This document shows positions 15,198-26,939 of a DNA stretch of 64,000 nt, piece by piece (position 1 is the first letter of the stretch; each line of letters starts with the position of its first letter). The DNA comes from Acanthacorydalis orientalis (taxonomy: Eukaryota; Arthropoda; Insecta; Megaloptera; Corydalidae). Both the position numbers and the translations under genes were made by a program. The stretch covers positions 41,199,808-41,263,807 of the forward strand of contig CM068314.1 of NCBI GenBank assembly GCA_034766995.1, written 5' to 3'. The notes under the pieces are model-generated. The model was not told the origin of the DNA. It saw only the letters and a list, made by a program, of their open reading frames with translations, and did no database searches.

Positions 15198-17892
15198 AGA
15201 TACAATTTAGAAAATTAAGTTGTATTATCAAACAATATTTCATGAAATACTAGCATTTACAACTATAATATTTAATAATTTGTTCAAAAATTAAATCCAT
15301 GTGATTGTTTTAAGAAATAAATATATTTCTTGGAATGAAAATATGAAACACAATTTAAAAAAAAATGTTAATGTGAAATCAAAATATGATAATAAATTGT
15401 GTACTTTCACAAACGAGTTTCTTATTTCGGGCAAAATTGTTTCTTTGATCAAAAGTGTTCAATAATTGATTATTAATTACATCTGACAGTTGCTTATGTA
15501 TATTTTGAGACTATTATTAAATGATTTATCATCATCGTAATATTGTAAAATACATTTCAGTTGCCGTTATTGTTTAAAATATTTGTTTTTATGAAGAAAT
15601 CAAAGCAAAAAATTATTATTTGAAAAATGCATATTTTTGTTTTAATGTTCGTATTATATCTGGTATATCTCTTTGTTTTATAAATCTTGAATTCTCCGAT
15701 TCTTAATTCATGTGTTTTCGGTCTGGCATAAAATTAATTGATTAGAATTTGATAATATGTTTTTAAAATTTAAATTATTTTTTACAATTTCCAGTTAGGT
15801 AGTTTTTAATTGTCGAATGGACATGTTGAAAAGATTATAGTACCCTAAAAATATTCTTTGATTGTTGAATATTATTGAAAGAACTTGTTTTCTATAGATA
15901 CTTATGATCCATGTTCACATTCTTTTATCGTATACTAAAACCAGATCTAACCATTTAGTAGTCATTAGTGTACCACTAGATCTAGCCATATTTATTAAAT
16001 TTAATAAGAATAAATATAGAAATACGATTAGATCTAGTAGTACATTGAGAACTACTAATTAGTTGTAGTATATCTTGAAAGATGATAAGTCTGTTCAAGT
16101 GTATTTAATTTTTTTCCAATTTTACTAACATACTTTTTTCTATTATCAATAAAATTTGTGGTAATTTTATTCAATAATAATTTAGAGGAGGATTTTGAAT
16201 TATCTCCCAAAAAAATCAAGCATACTTTTATTCATGAAATGATAATTTCTTTTCAATTTCATCTTTTCTTAGAAAACGATACTTTTTAAATAGTAATTGC
16301 AACTACGTGGAGAAATAATTAAAATTGTAAATTTTTCATGGAATCCTAATAATAATTACGTATAGACAAAATTGTAATTCATTATATGCTGAATATTTAT
16401 TATATATTTAAAAAACTTTAGTGTTTCCAATTTTGAATATAAATCTTCTATATGTTTGGTTTAATATTTTACAATATTTAAGCTATTTTGTGAGAAAGTT
16501 GATAATAATATATTATAATATATTATATGTATAATATGTATTATATGTATAATAATATATTATGTGTTTTCATAAATATTCATATTTTGTCTGTAAGTCA
16601 GTAAACAATTATCATTTGGAGTCAATTTTGATTCCTTTATTTAAATTTATTTTATTTTTATTGTTGCTTATTGCTTTATCATAGTTTAATTATATTTTAT
16701 TAATTATACGTTTTTATTTTATTTTTAATGTTATAATTAGACAATTTATCGAAAAATAAGGGTATATACACACACATATATATATATATATATATACATA
16801 TATGTGTATGTATGCGTGTGAATGCTCGTATATATTGAAAAAAAAGTTAAATGGGGAAAAAGATTTAGAAAGGAAATATTTTTTAATTACGAAAAGACTT
16901 AAAATTGCATTACATATATTCCAAGTTGTTTTTTGTATAAGTTCTTAATTAAAAATATAAATTTATATATACGAGTATATATATATATATATGTTTGTGT
17001 ATGTGTATCTGAACATATATGTGTTTTTTTTATAGTATTTTTTATTAAATAAAATATTTTTTTTCTTAAAGTTGATACAGAAATTAGTTAATTAATTTTT
17101 AAAAAGAAAAAGAATGAGTCTTACTCCACTGAATATTAAAAGTAATCATTAAGTTGTCACTTGACCTACTAGCAGGACTCAGTTTGTATGTTTTTAAACA
17201 ATAGATATTTTTGCAAATGTTCTATTACTGTTTGTTATTTAGGAATATATACATAAAACGAATAATTATGTATTAATTAAATGTTACGTTCATTGTGTAT
17301 AATGGTCAAAACTAGTACAAAATCATAGTATTGTAAAGTCATAACAATTCAATAAAGTGAATGCGGTTAAACACTGCATTATAATTTAAAAGTTAGGAGT
17401 TGATTTTTTATCAAACGAATTTATAATTAAAAGAACAATAGAAAATTATATATGGCAAGTAGATTGAATGAACTGAATGGTTGGACGATTTATTATAATT
17501 CAGTTGAAATGTACGTTATTGTAAATATAAGAGTATAAGTGTGACTATTTTCATAACAATAAAAATCCACATTTCTCGTCACTTTGTCCGCAACGTGGCC
17601 GTGTGCTACCATCTAGCGAATGTGATGTATATAAAAAATTTGGACAATGGATAGGTTTCAAGTTTAATTCATTAAGTTTTGTTCTTAGGTATTTTTTATG
17701 CTTAAATATATTATGTTGTAAAAACCAATAAACAGCTTTTTCCTTCTATCTTCCGGTCAATTTTGACGGACTTCATACTAGTAAGTAAATATAATAGTTA
17801 ATGTGTAAGTTTGAAATACTACGTAAGATAGCATCATAAACTAGATTAAATAGTATAAAATATTACAACGATTGTTTTGACAAATATTTGTC

Positions 17893-17963
<71 letters not shown>

Positions 17964-19388
17964 AGAGAATATGTTTTAATATTTTTGTACAAATTATTCG
18001 TAGTGCACAAATATTAATAATAATTATGTATATATAATAACTAAATTATTTTTAAGGTGCGTGAAAATTTTTTAATTTTATGTATTAAATATGCATAAAG
18101 AGAATGTGTTGTTTACAGTTTTTCTACTAAAAATAGAGTTTGTAAATGCAGTAGATCAGATAATATTTTTAATTTTTGTAATGGTATTTTTTACTGCACG
18201 TACTCATAAATTACAGTGGAGGTAGCATACTTCAATTAAAATGACGAACCGCAATTAAAATGAAATTAATTATATTTGTGAAAGAAAGTATTGCATTTTC
18301 AATATACATAGTATGAGCAAACCATGATATGATTTTTACGCCGTAAAAGTTTTCTATTGAATCAAATATTTTCTGTTATTTTAAATGCAGTTATTAAAAT
18401 TTAATGTAAATGCATATGCTAATTTCCTTCAGACGATCGTTTTTCAAAAACACATTATGTCGTTAAACTAGTTTATATAAAAAATGTATCAGTGTACTTA
18501 AAAGTACTCGACTCACCTGAAAACGAGATTACTGTGTTAACTTGTACAGGATGAACTGGTTCTCCATCTGTTGCGATAAGAGTCAATCCGTGGCCTTGGA
18601 AAGTGAGTTGAGCAGGGCATACCGATGCCAACGAATTAATCATTCTGAATCTGTACCGACGTCCAGGTGTAATGGTGAAAATTTCCAGCGGCGTGTTTGT
18701 CATAAAACCGGTGTTCGGGTCTCTGAATTGACCTTTACCATTGATGAGTAAACTTTCGGGATCTTGACCGGTATTGACAGCTAAACGACCGGGGAATCGT
18801 TCTGCGGCATCTTCGTGCATCCAATCGCTGAGTAACATTACGTGTGTTGTTAAATCGTAATCGTATAGATTGCTATTTGGATCACGTGACGGTGCTTGTC
18901 TAATAACAATACTGCCATAAAGACCGTCCATTTTCTGTAATCCTGTGTGAGCGTGCCAGAAATGAGTACCGGCATTTTCTGCTTTCCATTGATATCTGAA
19001 TGTGTTTCCTTGTTGGATCGGACATTGTGTGACGAATGGTACACCATCATAATATTGAGTACCACGTTGCCAGACACCATGCCAGTGGAGTGTTGTTTCC
19101 ATACCTTCCATATGATTTTCTACGTCGATTACTACTTTGTCACCTTCGCATACTTGGATACTTGGGCCGGGAATCATTCTGTTTGCTGTTAAGATACCTC
19201 TTTCTACTCCGTCAGCTAATACACATTGGCAGTGACTCCATACTGTGTTGGTGGCATTTGGTGTACATACTTGACAGGCCCTATAAAAGAAATTAAGAAT
19301 TAATCGATCTTATTGTTAGATGTGTATGTATAAAAATAAATATGCTTTTATAAAATGTACACAGTTTATATTAAATTTTTTTTTAATA

Positions 19389-19447
<59 letters not shown>

Positions 19448-19959
19448 TAATAAATACAAACTACCAGGATTCAAATTAAGGATATTATAAGCGACATTTC
19501 TAAATATGATTTTAACAATTTATTCCACTATGAGTAGACAATAATGAATTTGAACTGTTATGCTTATATAAAGAACTTAATATTATTATGCAGAATTTTA
19601 ATAATTGTTCACAAAATGTTCATAAAGGATAAAATTTACAAAAATGAATAAAATAAATATTTTTAACTGCTATACTATGAATGGAAGGTCGAAAAATCGA
19701 AATGATTATTTAACGGTTGGAAGAATTTGTCAACTTAATGAACTAAATTTTAATAATATATTACTTTCAGGTAGCATAATTTTGTGTAAATGATTTCTAA
19801 AAACATGATTTTCAAATGAGTGAAACTTTTTTAAAATTATATCACTTTCCTGTTGGATTATTGTAAATGTAAAATCAAATTCAAGGATGTGAATAGGATG
19901 TTGTATTTATCCATATCGATTCAATTTTATAAATATTGATGTACTTAAACAAAGATTTA

Positions 19960-20019
<60 letters not shown>

Positions 20020-21434
20020 TTATAACAGTATTAATAACTATAATGAAATGTGATTGTTTTAAACTTTTCAGTTTCCACAATAATTGTTAAAATGAAGGAT
20101 TAAGAGTTTTGAAATCATGGTATTTGATAGGTGTCATAGTTTTTGTTTAGAATTCAAAGTATAGTTATTTATTGTGCTGAGAATATTTATTCGAGGAAAT
20201 TTGTTTAATTACAATAACTACGGATAGATAAAATTATAATTACTAAGGGCATTTATGTACAATAATAGTTTTATTTTGTAATTTATCACGAGAGTTTTTT
20301 TCATTTCATAATTAAATAATTGTATAAAAAAATAAAAATATTATAAAGTACAGAGGAAAGAAATATGTCATAATTATACTAACTGCTAACTATAAGTGTG
20401 TGATATCCAACTACAATTCTCTAAAAATAAATCCTTAGAAAGATTTAATTTTTCTATAAAAAAAATTAATTAAATTTCTAAAAAGTTAAAAGTTATATAT
20501 ATATATATATATATTTACATGTATTGTTGCTAGACTATAATTATTCCGTTTATGGATGGGAAATATTTTAATATAACTCACAAATTAAATTTATAGAATA
20601 TTTTTTGAGTATTTTTAAATACATGCCTCCTGTTTAACAACATGTGTATTGTTGTTATAACAGATTAATTGTTATATATACACACTTTAGGACATGTTTA
20701 TAATAATTTTTAATTATATTGTGAAACGAAAAAATAAACGATAAATTATTTTAATCGTCGATTTAATACTGAAGAATAAAATTTGTTATTAAATAATTTT
20801 CACAAATTTTTGATTCATATTGTTTTGGATATATTAAAAATATAAAAAATGAAATAATTTTTTAAACAGACCTCAAAAATAATTTGGTTTTAATAACACT
20901 AGAAATTGATAATTTAAGTTTGTTTTTAATTTAATTAAAATTTTTAGTTATTTGAATTAACAAATAAAAAAAGTATTATTTTAATAAGTGTCGATAGTAA
21001 ATAAACGGTCTTTACTAAAAATGAGTAATTAAGAATATAGATATTGAGGATAGTTTATATATAAAATTGTGTAGGCACTTACGCTCCAAGTACAGTGTAG
21101 TATTCCAAAGTGAAGTGGTAATAGCATATACGTGGAGGTTCATTTTCTCTGCAAGCTCTGGCACATTCATCAGGTGCCGATAATGATGGATTACGTCTCA
21201 ATTCAGCTGTCGCACTAGTACGGAAATCAAGATGACGGAATGGTGAGTTTGCGTTCGGCGTCACTGGTGGACCACGTGCCGATGCTCCTGAACCACGTAT
21301 ACTTCCTCCTAATCCTGGATGAGTCTGAAGGATACCGTGTGTCGAAGAGAAGAAATCACCATTGTCACCAAGTTCAGGGGCTTCATTGATATTTGTCGAC
21401 CACCATGATGCTGATGTCGATTGGTCTGCAAATC
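2073..21434 (-). CDS. Lac2: Laccase 2 (cuticular multicopper oxidase), six exons, 5' end missing
   Basis: Joined exons 21434-21083, 19280-18517, 12034-11850, 6221-6026, 5230-5018 and 2455-2073 give one uninterrupted 696-residue product with a TAA stop. Introns are 1802, 6482, 5628, 795 and 2562 bp, all GT-AG with matching phases (2, 1, 0, 1, 1). Counting from the first full codon, an N-terminal cysteine-rich segment (about 90-117) precedes three cupredoxin domains. The copper motifs are HWHG (182-185), HFWHAH (223-228), HPFHLH (577-582) and HCHFLFH with axial Met (652-658, M663). Family knowledge: insect laccase 2 is secreted by epidermal cells and oxidises catechols for cuticle tanning; the Drosophila gene is straw. 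Known family members are somewhat longer, so only the signal-peptide exon seems to be missing. The exons are clearly GC-richer than the introns. All copper ligands are intact, so the gene looks functional. Identification is very secure; the start is not found. Confidence 0.97.
2981..3187 (+). mobile_element. TA-target MITE, copy 1
   Basis: Begins GATGATTCAATTAAGGCTTC after TATATA and ends ACTTGAATCACCC before AATATATA, so the ends are inverted repeats of GGGTGATTCAA..GGCTTCCACA. Inside is a GT-rich strip (GGGGGTGTAGGGGTTAAAAA) and a core hairpin whose arms read ATTTAGTATTTTAGTT and AACTAAAATACTAAAT. It is too short to code for anything. The TA flanks suggest a non-autonomous Tc1/mariner-type element. 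It lies 70 bp from a long (TA)n array. Confidence 0.8.
4099..4438 (+). mobile_element. Internally deleted mariner element, copy 1
   Basis: The 5' inverted repeat TTAGGTTGGTAGGGAAATAA and the 3' repeat (its complement starts TTAGATTGATTGAAAAATAA) are flanked by TA on both sides (4097-4098 and 4439-4440), as expected for mariner. The body encodes a mariner transposase N-terminal scrap reading [19 protein letters not shown], then [18 protein letters not shown] and [13 protein letters not shown] before a stop. This is the helix-turn-helix DNA-binding region. The start of the transposase and the whole catalytic DDD domain are missing. At 340 bp it cannot move itself. Confidence 0.88.
5018..5230 (-). 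CDS. Lac2: Lac2 exon: domain 3, first half
   Basis: This 213-bp exon has the acceptor TTTATAATTTCAG and a consensus donor GTAAGTTG. It encodes [20 protein letters not shown] through [11 protein letters not shown] and ends in phase 1 within a Val codon. Cysteine-rich [17 protein letters not shown] and the aliphatic beta-strand run are typical of the third cupredoxin domain. It lies upstream of the exon with the type 1 copper site. Confidence 0.95.
6026..6221 (-). CDS. Lac2: Lac2 exon: linker to domain 3
   Basis: This 196-bp exon follows the acceptor GGTCTGCCAG and precedes the donor GTAAGTAA. It begins [19 protein letters not shown] and ends NTYNRHL with one base (A) of a split codon that becomes Ile with the next exon. 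Family members often have Val at that junction, a minor difference. The exon carries no copper ligands. The downstream intron of 795 bp is the shortest in the gene. Confidence 0.95.
6222..11849 (-). other. Lac2: Lac2 intron, 5.6 kb
   Basis: AT-rich intron with simple repeats: compound TATC/TA at about 8805-8862 and 9150-9258, (TA)n/(TG)n at 10779-10876, (TA)n at 11044-11109 and about 11681-11709. The small intron at 5231-6025 likewise holds a (TA)n at 5862-5908. No coding block or recognisable transposon was seen. Confidence 0.85.
10779..10876. repeat. Compound microsatellite (TA)n(TG)n
   Basis: About 67 bp of pure TA passing directly into TG repeats, which then pick up C interruptions (GTGCGTGTGTGCGTG). 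It is representative of the compound arrays here; others with TG or CA edges occur near 1481, 24496, 30920, 39788, 48473, 51811 and 59962. Confidence 0.95.
11850..12034 (-). CDS. Lac2: Lac2 exon: domain 2 ([20 protein letters not shown])
   Basis: This 185-bp exon has the acceptor AAACGTTTCAG and the donor GTAAGTAC. It joins the previous exon at a split Gly codon (G plus GT) and ends in phase 0 after GLPQGV. The sequence ERYDF...[13 protein letters not shown] is a conserved second-domain block of insect laccase 2. In Tribolium the alternative isoforms diverge around this part of the transcript, so this may be the first exon of one isoform-specific set. Only one copy is present in the window. 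Confidence 0.96.
12945..13340. mobile_element. Probable decayed DNA transposon or MITE remnant
   Basis: A block of more complex sequence inside an intron, starting near ACAGAGTTAAGGGGCTACAT. It includes CTGACAAAGTTACTGAGTTC and GAACCAATCGATGGGTCGTT. Its texture (runs such as CTGAAAATTTTATATTGATA and GAAATTTTCAGAAAATGTGC) resembles repetitive non-coding transposons of insects, but no terminal repeat pair or coding frame was found. Confidence 0.35.
14401..14585. repeat. Compound TA/GTAT microsatellite
   Basis: About 185 bp of TA repeats with ATGTATATATG and AAATGTATGTAT interruptions and an ACACATACATAC tail. Repetition of the same interruption at several points shows expansion of larger units, not just of the dinucleotide. 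Confidence 0.95.
15930..16072. repeat. Large imperfect palindrome (about 140 bp)
   Basis: Symmetric about 16000, where TTATTAAATTTAATAA is a perfect inverted repeat. Moving outward, the arms pair ATATTTATT with AATAAATAT, ACTAGATCTA with TAGATCTAGT, TGTAC with GTACA, TAGTAGT with ACTACTA, and ATACTA with TAGTAT. Three AGATCTA boxes recur. It would fold into a long hairpin and may be a foldback element or palindromic MITE. It has no coding potential. Confidence 0.7.
18517..19280 (-). CDS. Lac2: Lac2 exon: cupredoxin domains 1 and 2 with two copper motifs
   Basis: Largest exon, 764 bp, after the acceptor TTTCTTTTATAG and before the donor GTGAGTCG. It starts [20 protein letters not shown], finishing the cysteine-rich region, and contains the first cupredoxin domain and most of the second. 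HWHG (visible residues 182-185) and HFWHAH (223-228) supply ligands to the type 2 and type 3 copper cluster. It ends in the ISFSG stretch with a phase-1 junction. In beetles this is the part shared by both splice forms (family knowledge). No frameshift or stop was seen. Confidence 0.97.
19281..21082 (-). other. Lac2: Lac2 intron, 1.8 kb
   Basis: Intron between the N-terminal exon and the large domain 1/2 exon. It contains (TA)n arrays at 19394-19442, 19963-20016 and 20493-20514. Nothing else is recognisable. Confidence 0.9.
21083..21434 (-). CDS. Lac2: Lac2 exon: N-terminal variable and cysteine-rich segment
   Basis: First exon I can place. It opens after a pyrimidine-rich acceptor ending TTTAATAG with two bases of a split codon, then reads [20 protein letters not shown], and ends LEYYTVLG plus two bases of an Ala codon before the donor GTAAGTGCC. 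The first part is low-complexity (Ser, Gly, Pro), as expected of the poorly conserved N-terminus of insect laccase 2. The second part ([20 protein letters not shown]) is the conserved cysteine-rich segment found in insect but not fungal laccases. No signal peptide is present, so an upstream exon is required. An alternative acceptor TTTGCAG nine bases inside (exon from 21425) keeps the frame and would remove three residues. Confidence 0.93.
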
Positions 21435-22522
21435 CTATTAAATCAAAAAAAAGTTAGAAGATTAATGGAAATAAAATATATTAATAATAATTATTCATGG
21501 TTTATATATTTTTTACAAATTCACAGAAATATGAATGAATAAACATGAAATTAAGATAATTTACTATGAATAAATTTAATACAAAAGACGATTTTGCCGG
21601 TCTAGTAAATCAAATGGTATTATAGTAAGGAAATAGTTATTGCAAATTTTTGATTTCATAATTGAGTTAAAACTTTTTAGGATTTGTCTATTTACACTAT
21701 TTACATTATATTTTTTTTATTATCACCCATGCTTATGAAAAAAAAATATATATATACACACTTTTAATTTGATTACTAGATTAAAAAAAAGTTTTTAACA
21801 TTAGATCTAATAATCTCTATTAATTTCAGTCAAAGATAACACTTATGATAATAATACAGCACTTGTTACGTTTTGTGATTGACAAATAAATTTAAGAAAC
21901 TCTGTATTCAGTCTCGTATCCAGTCTTTATGGCTACTTAATTTAATTTCACTCTTAAAGAGCGATTTATTGAGGACATTTTATTTAGTTAGAATATAGTT
22001 ACATTTTCTTTAATTTTGAAATATATATATATATATATATATATACATGAACATATTAATTCATGTCTTCAGTGGTTAATATTTTAGGATTTATGAAAGG
22101 TAAATATTAAATATTAATTTTTATTAATATTCTGACTCACTGCCATGAATGTGTACATTTAGAAATTTATTTTCTAAACAAAAATAATAAAACTACCCAA
22201 AACCATGGATATATGCATACCAGGTTTTTTTTCTTGAAACTGTGTCAGAATTAGTTTGCAAAAACTTCTGTTTATGAATATAATTAGTATATGTTTGTTG
22301 TTATTTAAACGTGTTGTAGTGATCAAAGTGTTAATAAAAAAATAGAATAGTTGTAGCCATGTAAATATTTAAAATCTTGATAATTTCGTTAATCCAGATA
22401 AATATTAGTAAAATAACATTATTTATATATTTAAATTGTAATGTTGGTTTATGTAAAATTTGAATTAAAATTGAAAAAAGTATTTTCGGCAGAAATATTT
22501 TTTTATTAATGTTAGGAAGAAT

Positions 22523-22531
<9 letters not shown>

Positions 22532-22600
<69 letters not shown>
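22532..22600. repeat. Long pure (TA)n array
   Basis: About 69 uninterrupted bases of TA, among the purest in the window. Arrays of similar length lie at 11044-11109, 51966-52032, 52227-52278 and 17899-17955. Low divergence implies ongoing slippage. Confidence 0.95.
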
Positions 22601-22603
<3 letters not shown>

Positions 22604-23608
22604 AGATACAATAGCAATAATATTAATACTGAAAAGGAAATATAACTTGCAAATTAGTTTCATCTGTTAATATATTATTATGTAATGGAATTTATGAATA
22701 AAGAATGTCTTTTCTATCATTGTAATATAAACTAAATAGATCGTACCGGTATATTTTTTAGGACAGCACTTTTTTGTGCTTTAATTCAAACATATTTATT
22801 TATTTAAATAAACCTCTGTTACATATTGAACGTGTAGAGCAAACATATGTCCGATTTTGTAATGAATATGCATGAGATACTCGTGTTTTGTTGATACACG
22901 TGTCATTTAACATATTACCTCACAATACATTTGTTAACAATACAATATGCACTTGACAATAGCAACAATGGGGAGTGATGTTGTTGGTTGTTTCATAACC
23001 GACGTGCATTACCGTTTCGTTTGGAAAAAAATCATATACACTATTGTCATAATTATGATTCTCACGGCATACTTTCGCGAACGTTGCATAAAAGTCTCGT
23101 TTAGGAACTGAACTGGATAATGAGCCTACCAGTTAATTAGTTATTATGTGACAGTGTCGATTTGATTAAAATCAAGTATGCAATTATAACATGTATAGTA
23201 TTCATATATGATGTTGATCAACATATAATTAAGTACTTGGAATACAAACATGACGATTGAACTATAGACAGATGGAATAAATTAGTGTCAGGAGATATTG
23301 AAAACAAACGTAACAGTTTCTTTAGAATTATCTCGAGTGTGCAATATATTGTACTTAAATATTTATCTGTCGTATTTAAACTACCTTTTAATTAAAAAAT
23401 ATTTTATTTTCTCTGTGCATACTCGTCATGTTTATTTTCTTTTATTCTTATTATATTTATGAAAAGTTTATGCTGAAATATTTTAATTAAAAATTTATAA
23501 TTACGAACTTTTTTTTAAAAAAATAATTTAAATAGAATATTTTATTTTGTGATACAGATTTTATTCTTACATACATATTTTTCTTTCTCGCTACATGTTT
23601 TTTATATA

Positions 23609-23819
23609 GGATGATTCAACTATATATATTATATAAATACTTCCACACGAAAGTATTAAAAAAAACATGTTATCCCCCATTTAGTATTTCAGTTCAATTG
23701 TATTTTAGTATTGAATTAAACTAAAATACTAAATAAAAATAATAAGACTTTTCGTAACCCCTGCGCCCCCTTCTAATACTTTCATGTGGAAGGCTAGATT
23801 GAATCACCCTACATTAATA
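23609..23819 (-). mobile_element. TA-target MITE, copy 2 (inverted)
   Basis: Left end GGATGATTCAAC, right end TAGATTGAATCACCC followed by TA. The core palindrome TTTAGTATTTCAGTTCAATT is the same as in copy 1. The CCCCTGCGCCCCCTT strip is on the right, so this copy is reversed relative to copy 1. About 20 bp of TATATATATT sequence sits inside the left terminal repeat. Confidence 0.78.
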
Positions 23820-24469
23820 ATCTTGTCAAGAGATAGCCTTACCATCAATTGTAGCAATTGTTTCAAAAATAACTTAAAATTATTTAAATTACATTGATTG
23901 ATTCGTTGACATTGTAACTGATCACTGTTTTATTAAATGTTTTCCATAAGAATTTTTGCAAATTTCTTGATAAGTTTCATAAATAAATGAAGCGTTGTTA
24001 ATTGATTATCAATAAGTAATAGTCATGTTTATAATGAAAACTTTTAATTAATTTTCATGTCTAAATACGAACCAGAGAGAATGCATTTGTTCCAATGTTT
24101 TTTTTTAATTTAATGAGATATTACAGTACTTAAAAAGAGAGAATAAAAAATTGGAATGACGTGTTTCATGAAAAGTATTGTATATAAAATACTAATATTG
24201 CCAAAAATAGGTTAGATATTGTTATATTTGTTTGAATGATAATTGAATATTTGAACGAAATTTATTAATATCATTGATTATTTATATTGAGATTTTGTAA
24301 CGAGAATTAAATGTTTGATAACTTATAATTCGTTAAAATAAGAACTTTTTTATCTATGTAAATCTTTTATATTTAAAATTTCACAACGAAAAATCGTTTT
24401 AAAACCCTTAACAACTTAAAGTGATTAAATTTAGAAAATATTTTTTTCCTAATTTTGTTACCGTTGTAG

Positions 24470-24543
<74 letters not shown>

Positions 24544-24842
24544 TATATATATATATATATGCATTTGATTTATTAGTTGTTTATATAATAAAACAATATT
24601 TTTTTAACTTTTACTTGCTAAAAAGCCACGTGGTCTTCAATATATATATTATATAAACTACAAAATTCAAATTTGTTATTTTTATGTGAAGAGTATAAAA
24701 AAGGAAAAACTGGTTTCTATTGAAAATAAAAGATGTTAAAATTGACTTGAGATCGATTTTTATTGAAAGGTGTTAACATTTTAACCCATCCATAAAAATA
24801 CATCAATCTGCAAAGAATTTAAGAAATATAGCAACATTAGGG

Positions 24843-24888
<46 letters not shown>

Positions 24889-25413
24889 TATATGAATTAC
24901 AAAGATATTTTGTAAACGTTATTTCAGTGTTCATTAAACTTCCTATTTATTGACTTAAAAAGAATGTGGTTTATCAAAGAATGTCAGTAAGAAAGTAATA
25001 TCAATAAAGAGAATAGTTGTTATTGCCTTCGAGGATTGACTTTCTCTGAAAAATATTTAATGCTACAATTAAATATTTTATTATTCCACTTCTTTCACGT
25101 TTTTTTGGTATTAATAGAAATGTTACGATATGACTTGTGTAGTTTTTTCAACTTGACAGTATAATTGCAATTAACCAGTATCAGTTCACTGCAGCATGAA
25201 GGTCTTTTGTAGGAGTTATATACAATTATCAACGGTTATGAAGGAAGTAAAGTAATATTTTCAGCGAGCTGACCTTAATTGTATGTCAATGAGGTGAGAT
25301 GGACCGGTGGCCTAGACCGAGATATGAACTGTCGATAACAAGGCTTATATACATAATGTTACATATTGTAATAATCACACAATTTCAGCAAATTTGAATA
25401 TATATATATATAT

Positions 25414-25482
<69 letters not shown>

Positions 25483-26778
25483 TTTTTATTGAAGGTTTCG
25501 AAAAGTAACAGACAGACAAGTGTAATGGAATTCTCTTTTAAGACATTTTTAATTTATTAAAATGTTTATCATCAAGTATTATTGATTGTTTTTTGATTAG
25601 TGCTCATTGGACTTTTGACGCTGATACCATCATTTATCGCCAATAAATCAAAATAATTTTTCACTAACATTTAAAAATATTCAATAGACATTTATTGTAA
25701 ATTTTCATAAAGAATAGTCTAAAAATGACCTTAAGTATAGAAGAAGTACATATTTTTAATTAGGATTGAGATTTTATTTCAGAAATTATTAAATATACGT
25801 TTTAGATTAAATTTTAAATATATTTCTGAAAACAATAACGATTTTTTGAAGCTGATATTTGATATTTATTGAATATTGCGATGCAAGTTTAGTATAAAGT
25901 TAGATATAAATAAGAATGAGAGAATTTAATCAAAACGTTTTAATTTATAGGGATGAAAGTTTAAAACCTTTCGAACTTTTTAGTAATATTTAATCAACAT
26001 TACAAGATATCACATAAGTGATAAAAACAGGATGGAAAAAATTATAAAAATGTGTTTATAAATATTTTAAGTACTTGTTCCGAAAAACGTACTAAAATAA
26101 AAATGGTACATTGTTAAATAATTATAGTCTCCCGATTCTCTAATATATTTTAATTTAATTAAAGGTTTTAACTTTTGCTTATCATTTTTATCTGAGAAAA
26201 TAAAAACAATACAGATTGTTTTGCTTTATAGTTAATTTGTTTTATGCAAATTTATCAGTCTATCATAATTTTTTACATTAGCAAACATGAGAAAGTTTAC
26301 ATAAATTGAACCAAAGTGTCAATTATTTGTTACGGTTTGTGTTCACGTATTATATAAATTAAATATGAACTGATGCATACGAAATTGACTACAATGAATC
26401 AAAAGGAAAATATTAGTAACACAGGTAGGGAAACCTAGTTTCTAATAATTTTAAAAAATATATCTTATTGAAGTTTTCAAATAATAATAGGTACTCTTTT
26501 TCTATTTGATAAACAGTTTAATATTTAAAGTCAACTGAACTATAGTTATAAATTTAATTAGTTTATTAAGATTTTTCTTTCTGTACTCATTTGTAATTAT
26601 TAGTTTATAGCAGAACTTTAATTTTCAATTTTAAGTTATTTTATCTAAGTCATACATAAGTAGGTGTTTCAATTTTTAAAGGAAATTTTCCATTTGTCTG
26701 TATTGATTACATATCCGTTATTTAAAATTGTTTGACAACATATTCAAGATTTGGAAAAAATCTGAGTGAATATATATA

Positions 26779-26888
26779 GCTTGATTTATTTTAGGCTTCC
26801 ACATGAAAGTATTAAAAAAAATAATTTTATTTTTTAATTTTTGAGATTTTTTTAATATTTTCATGTGCAAGCCTAAATTGAATCATCC
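26779..26888. mobile_element. TA-target MITE, copy 3 (short form)
   Basis: Only about 110 bp. It has good terminal repeats (GGCTTCCACATGAAAGTATT on the left, TTTCATGTGCAAGCCTAAAT on the right, ending TTGAATCATCC) but lacks the core palindrome and the G-rich strip. TATATA flanks both ends and a (TA)n array starts at 26904. It is either an internal deletion derivative or a separate short subfamily. Confidence 0.75.
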
Positions 26889-26901
26889 TATATACGTATT
26901 A

Positions 26902-26939
<38 letters not shown>

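Larger units (their letters stand above)
12035..18516 (-). other. Lac2: Lac2 intron, 6.5 kb
   Basis: The largest intron between placed exons. Contents: a GC-richer patch next to the exon (about 12080-12300), (TA)n at 12405-12446, a probable transposon remnant (about 12945-13340), compound TA repeats at 14015-14074, 14401-14585 and 15119-15197, a 140-bp palindrome (15930-16072), TA-rich stretches near 16500-16560, 16768-16804 and 16972-16994, a short palindrome CCGGTCAATTTTGACGG near 17753, and (TA)n at 17899-17955. No alternative laccase exon was seen. Confidence 0.85.

Noticed and set aside
12035..18517. A duplicate laccase exon set in the 6.5-kb intron
   Set aside because: No block resembling ERYDF, HPFHLH or HCHFLFH was seen on either strand, so there is no support for a second set inside the window.
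18542..19296. Plus-strand open frames across the Lac2 domain 1/2 exon
   Set aside because: Antisense shadows of the laccase coding sequence.
22920..23030. Minus-strand ATG frame reading MKQPTTSLPIVAIVKCILYC, considered as the Lac2 signal peptide exon
   Set aside because: It runs into a stop without a usable GT donor in the required phase, so it cannot join the exon at 21434.
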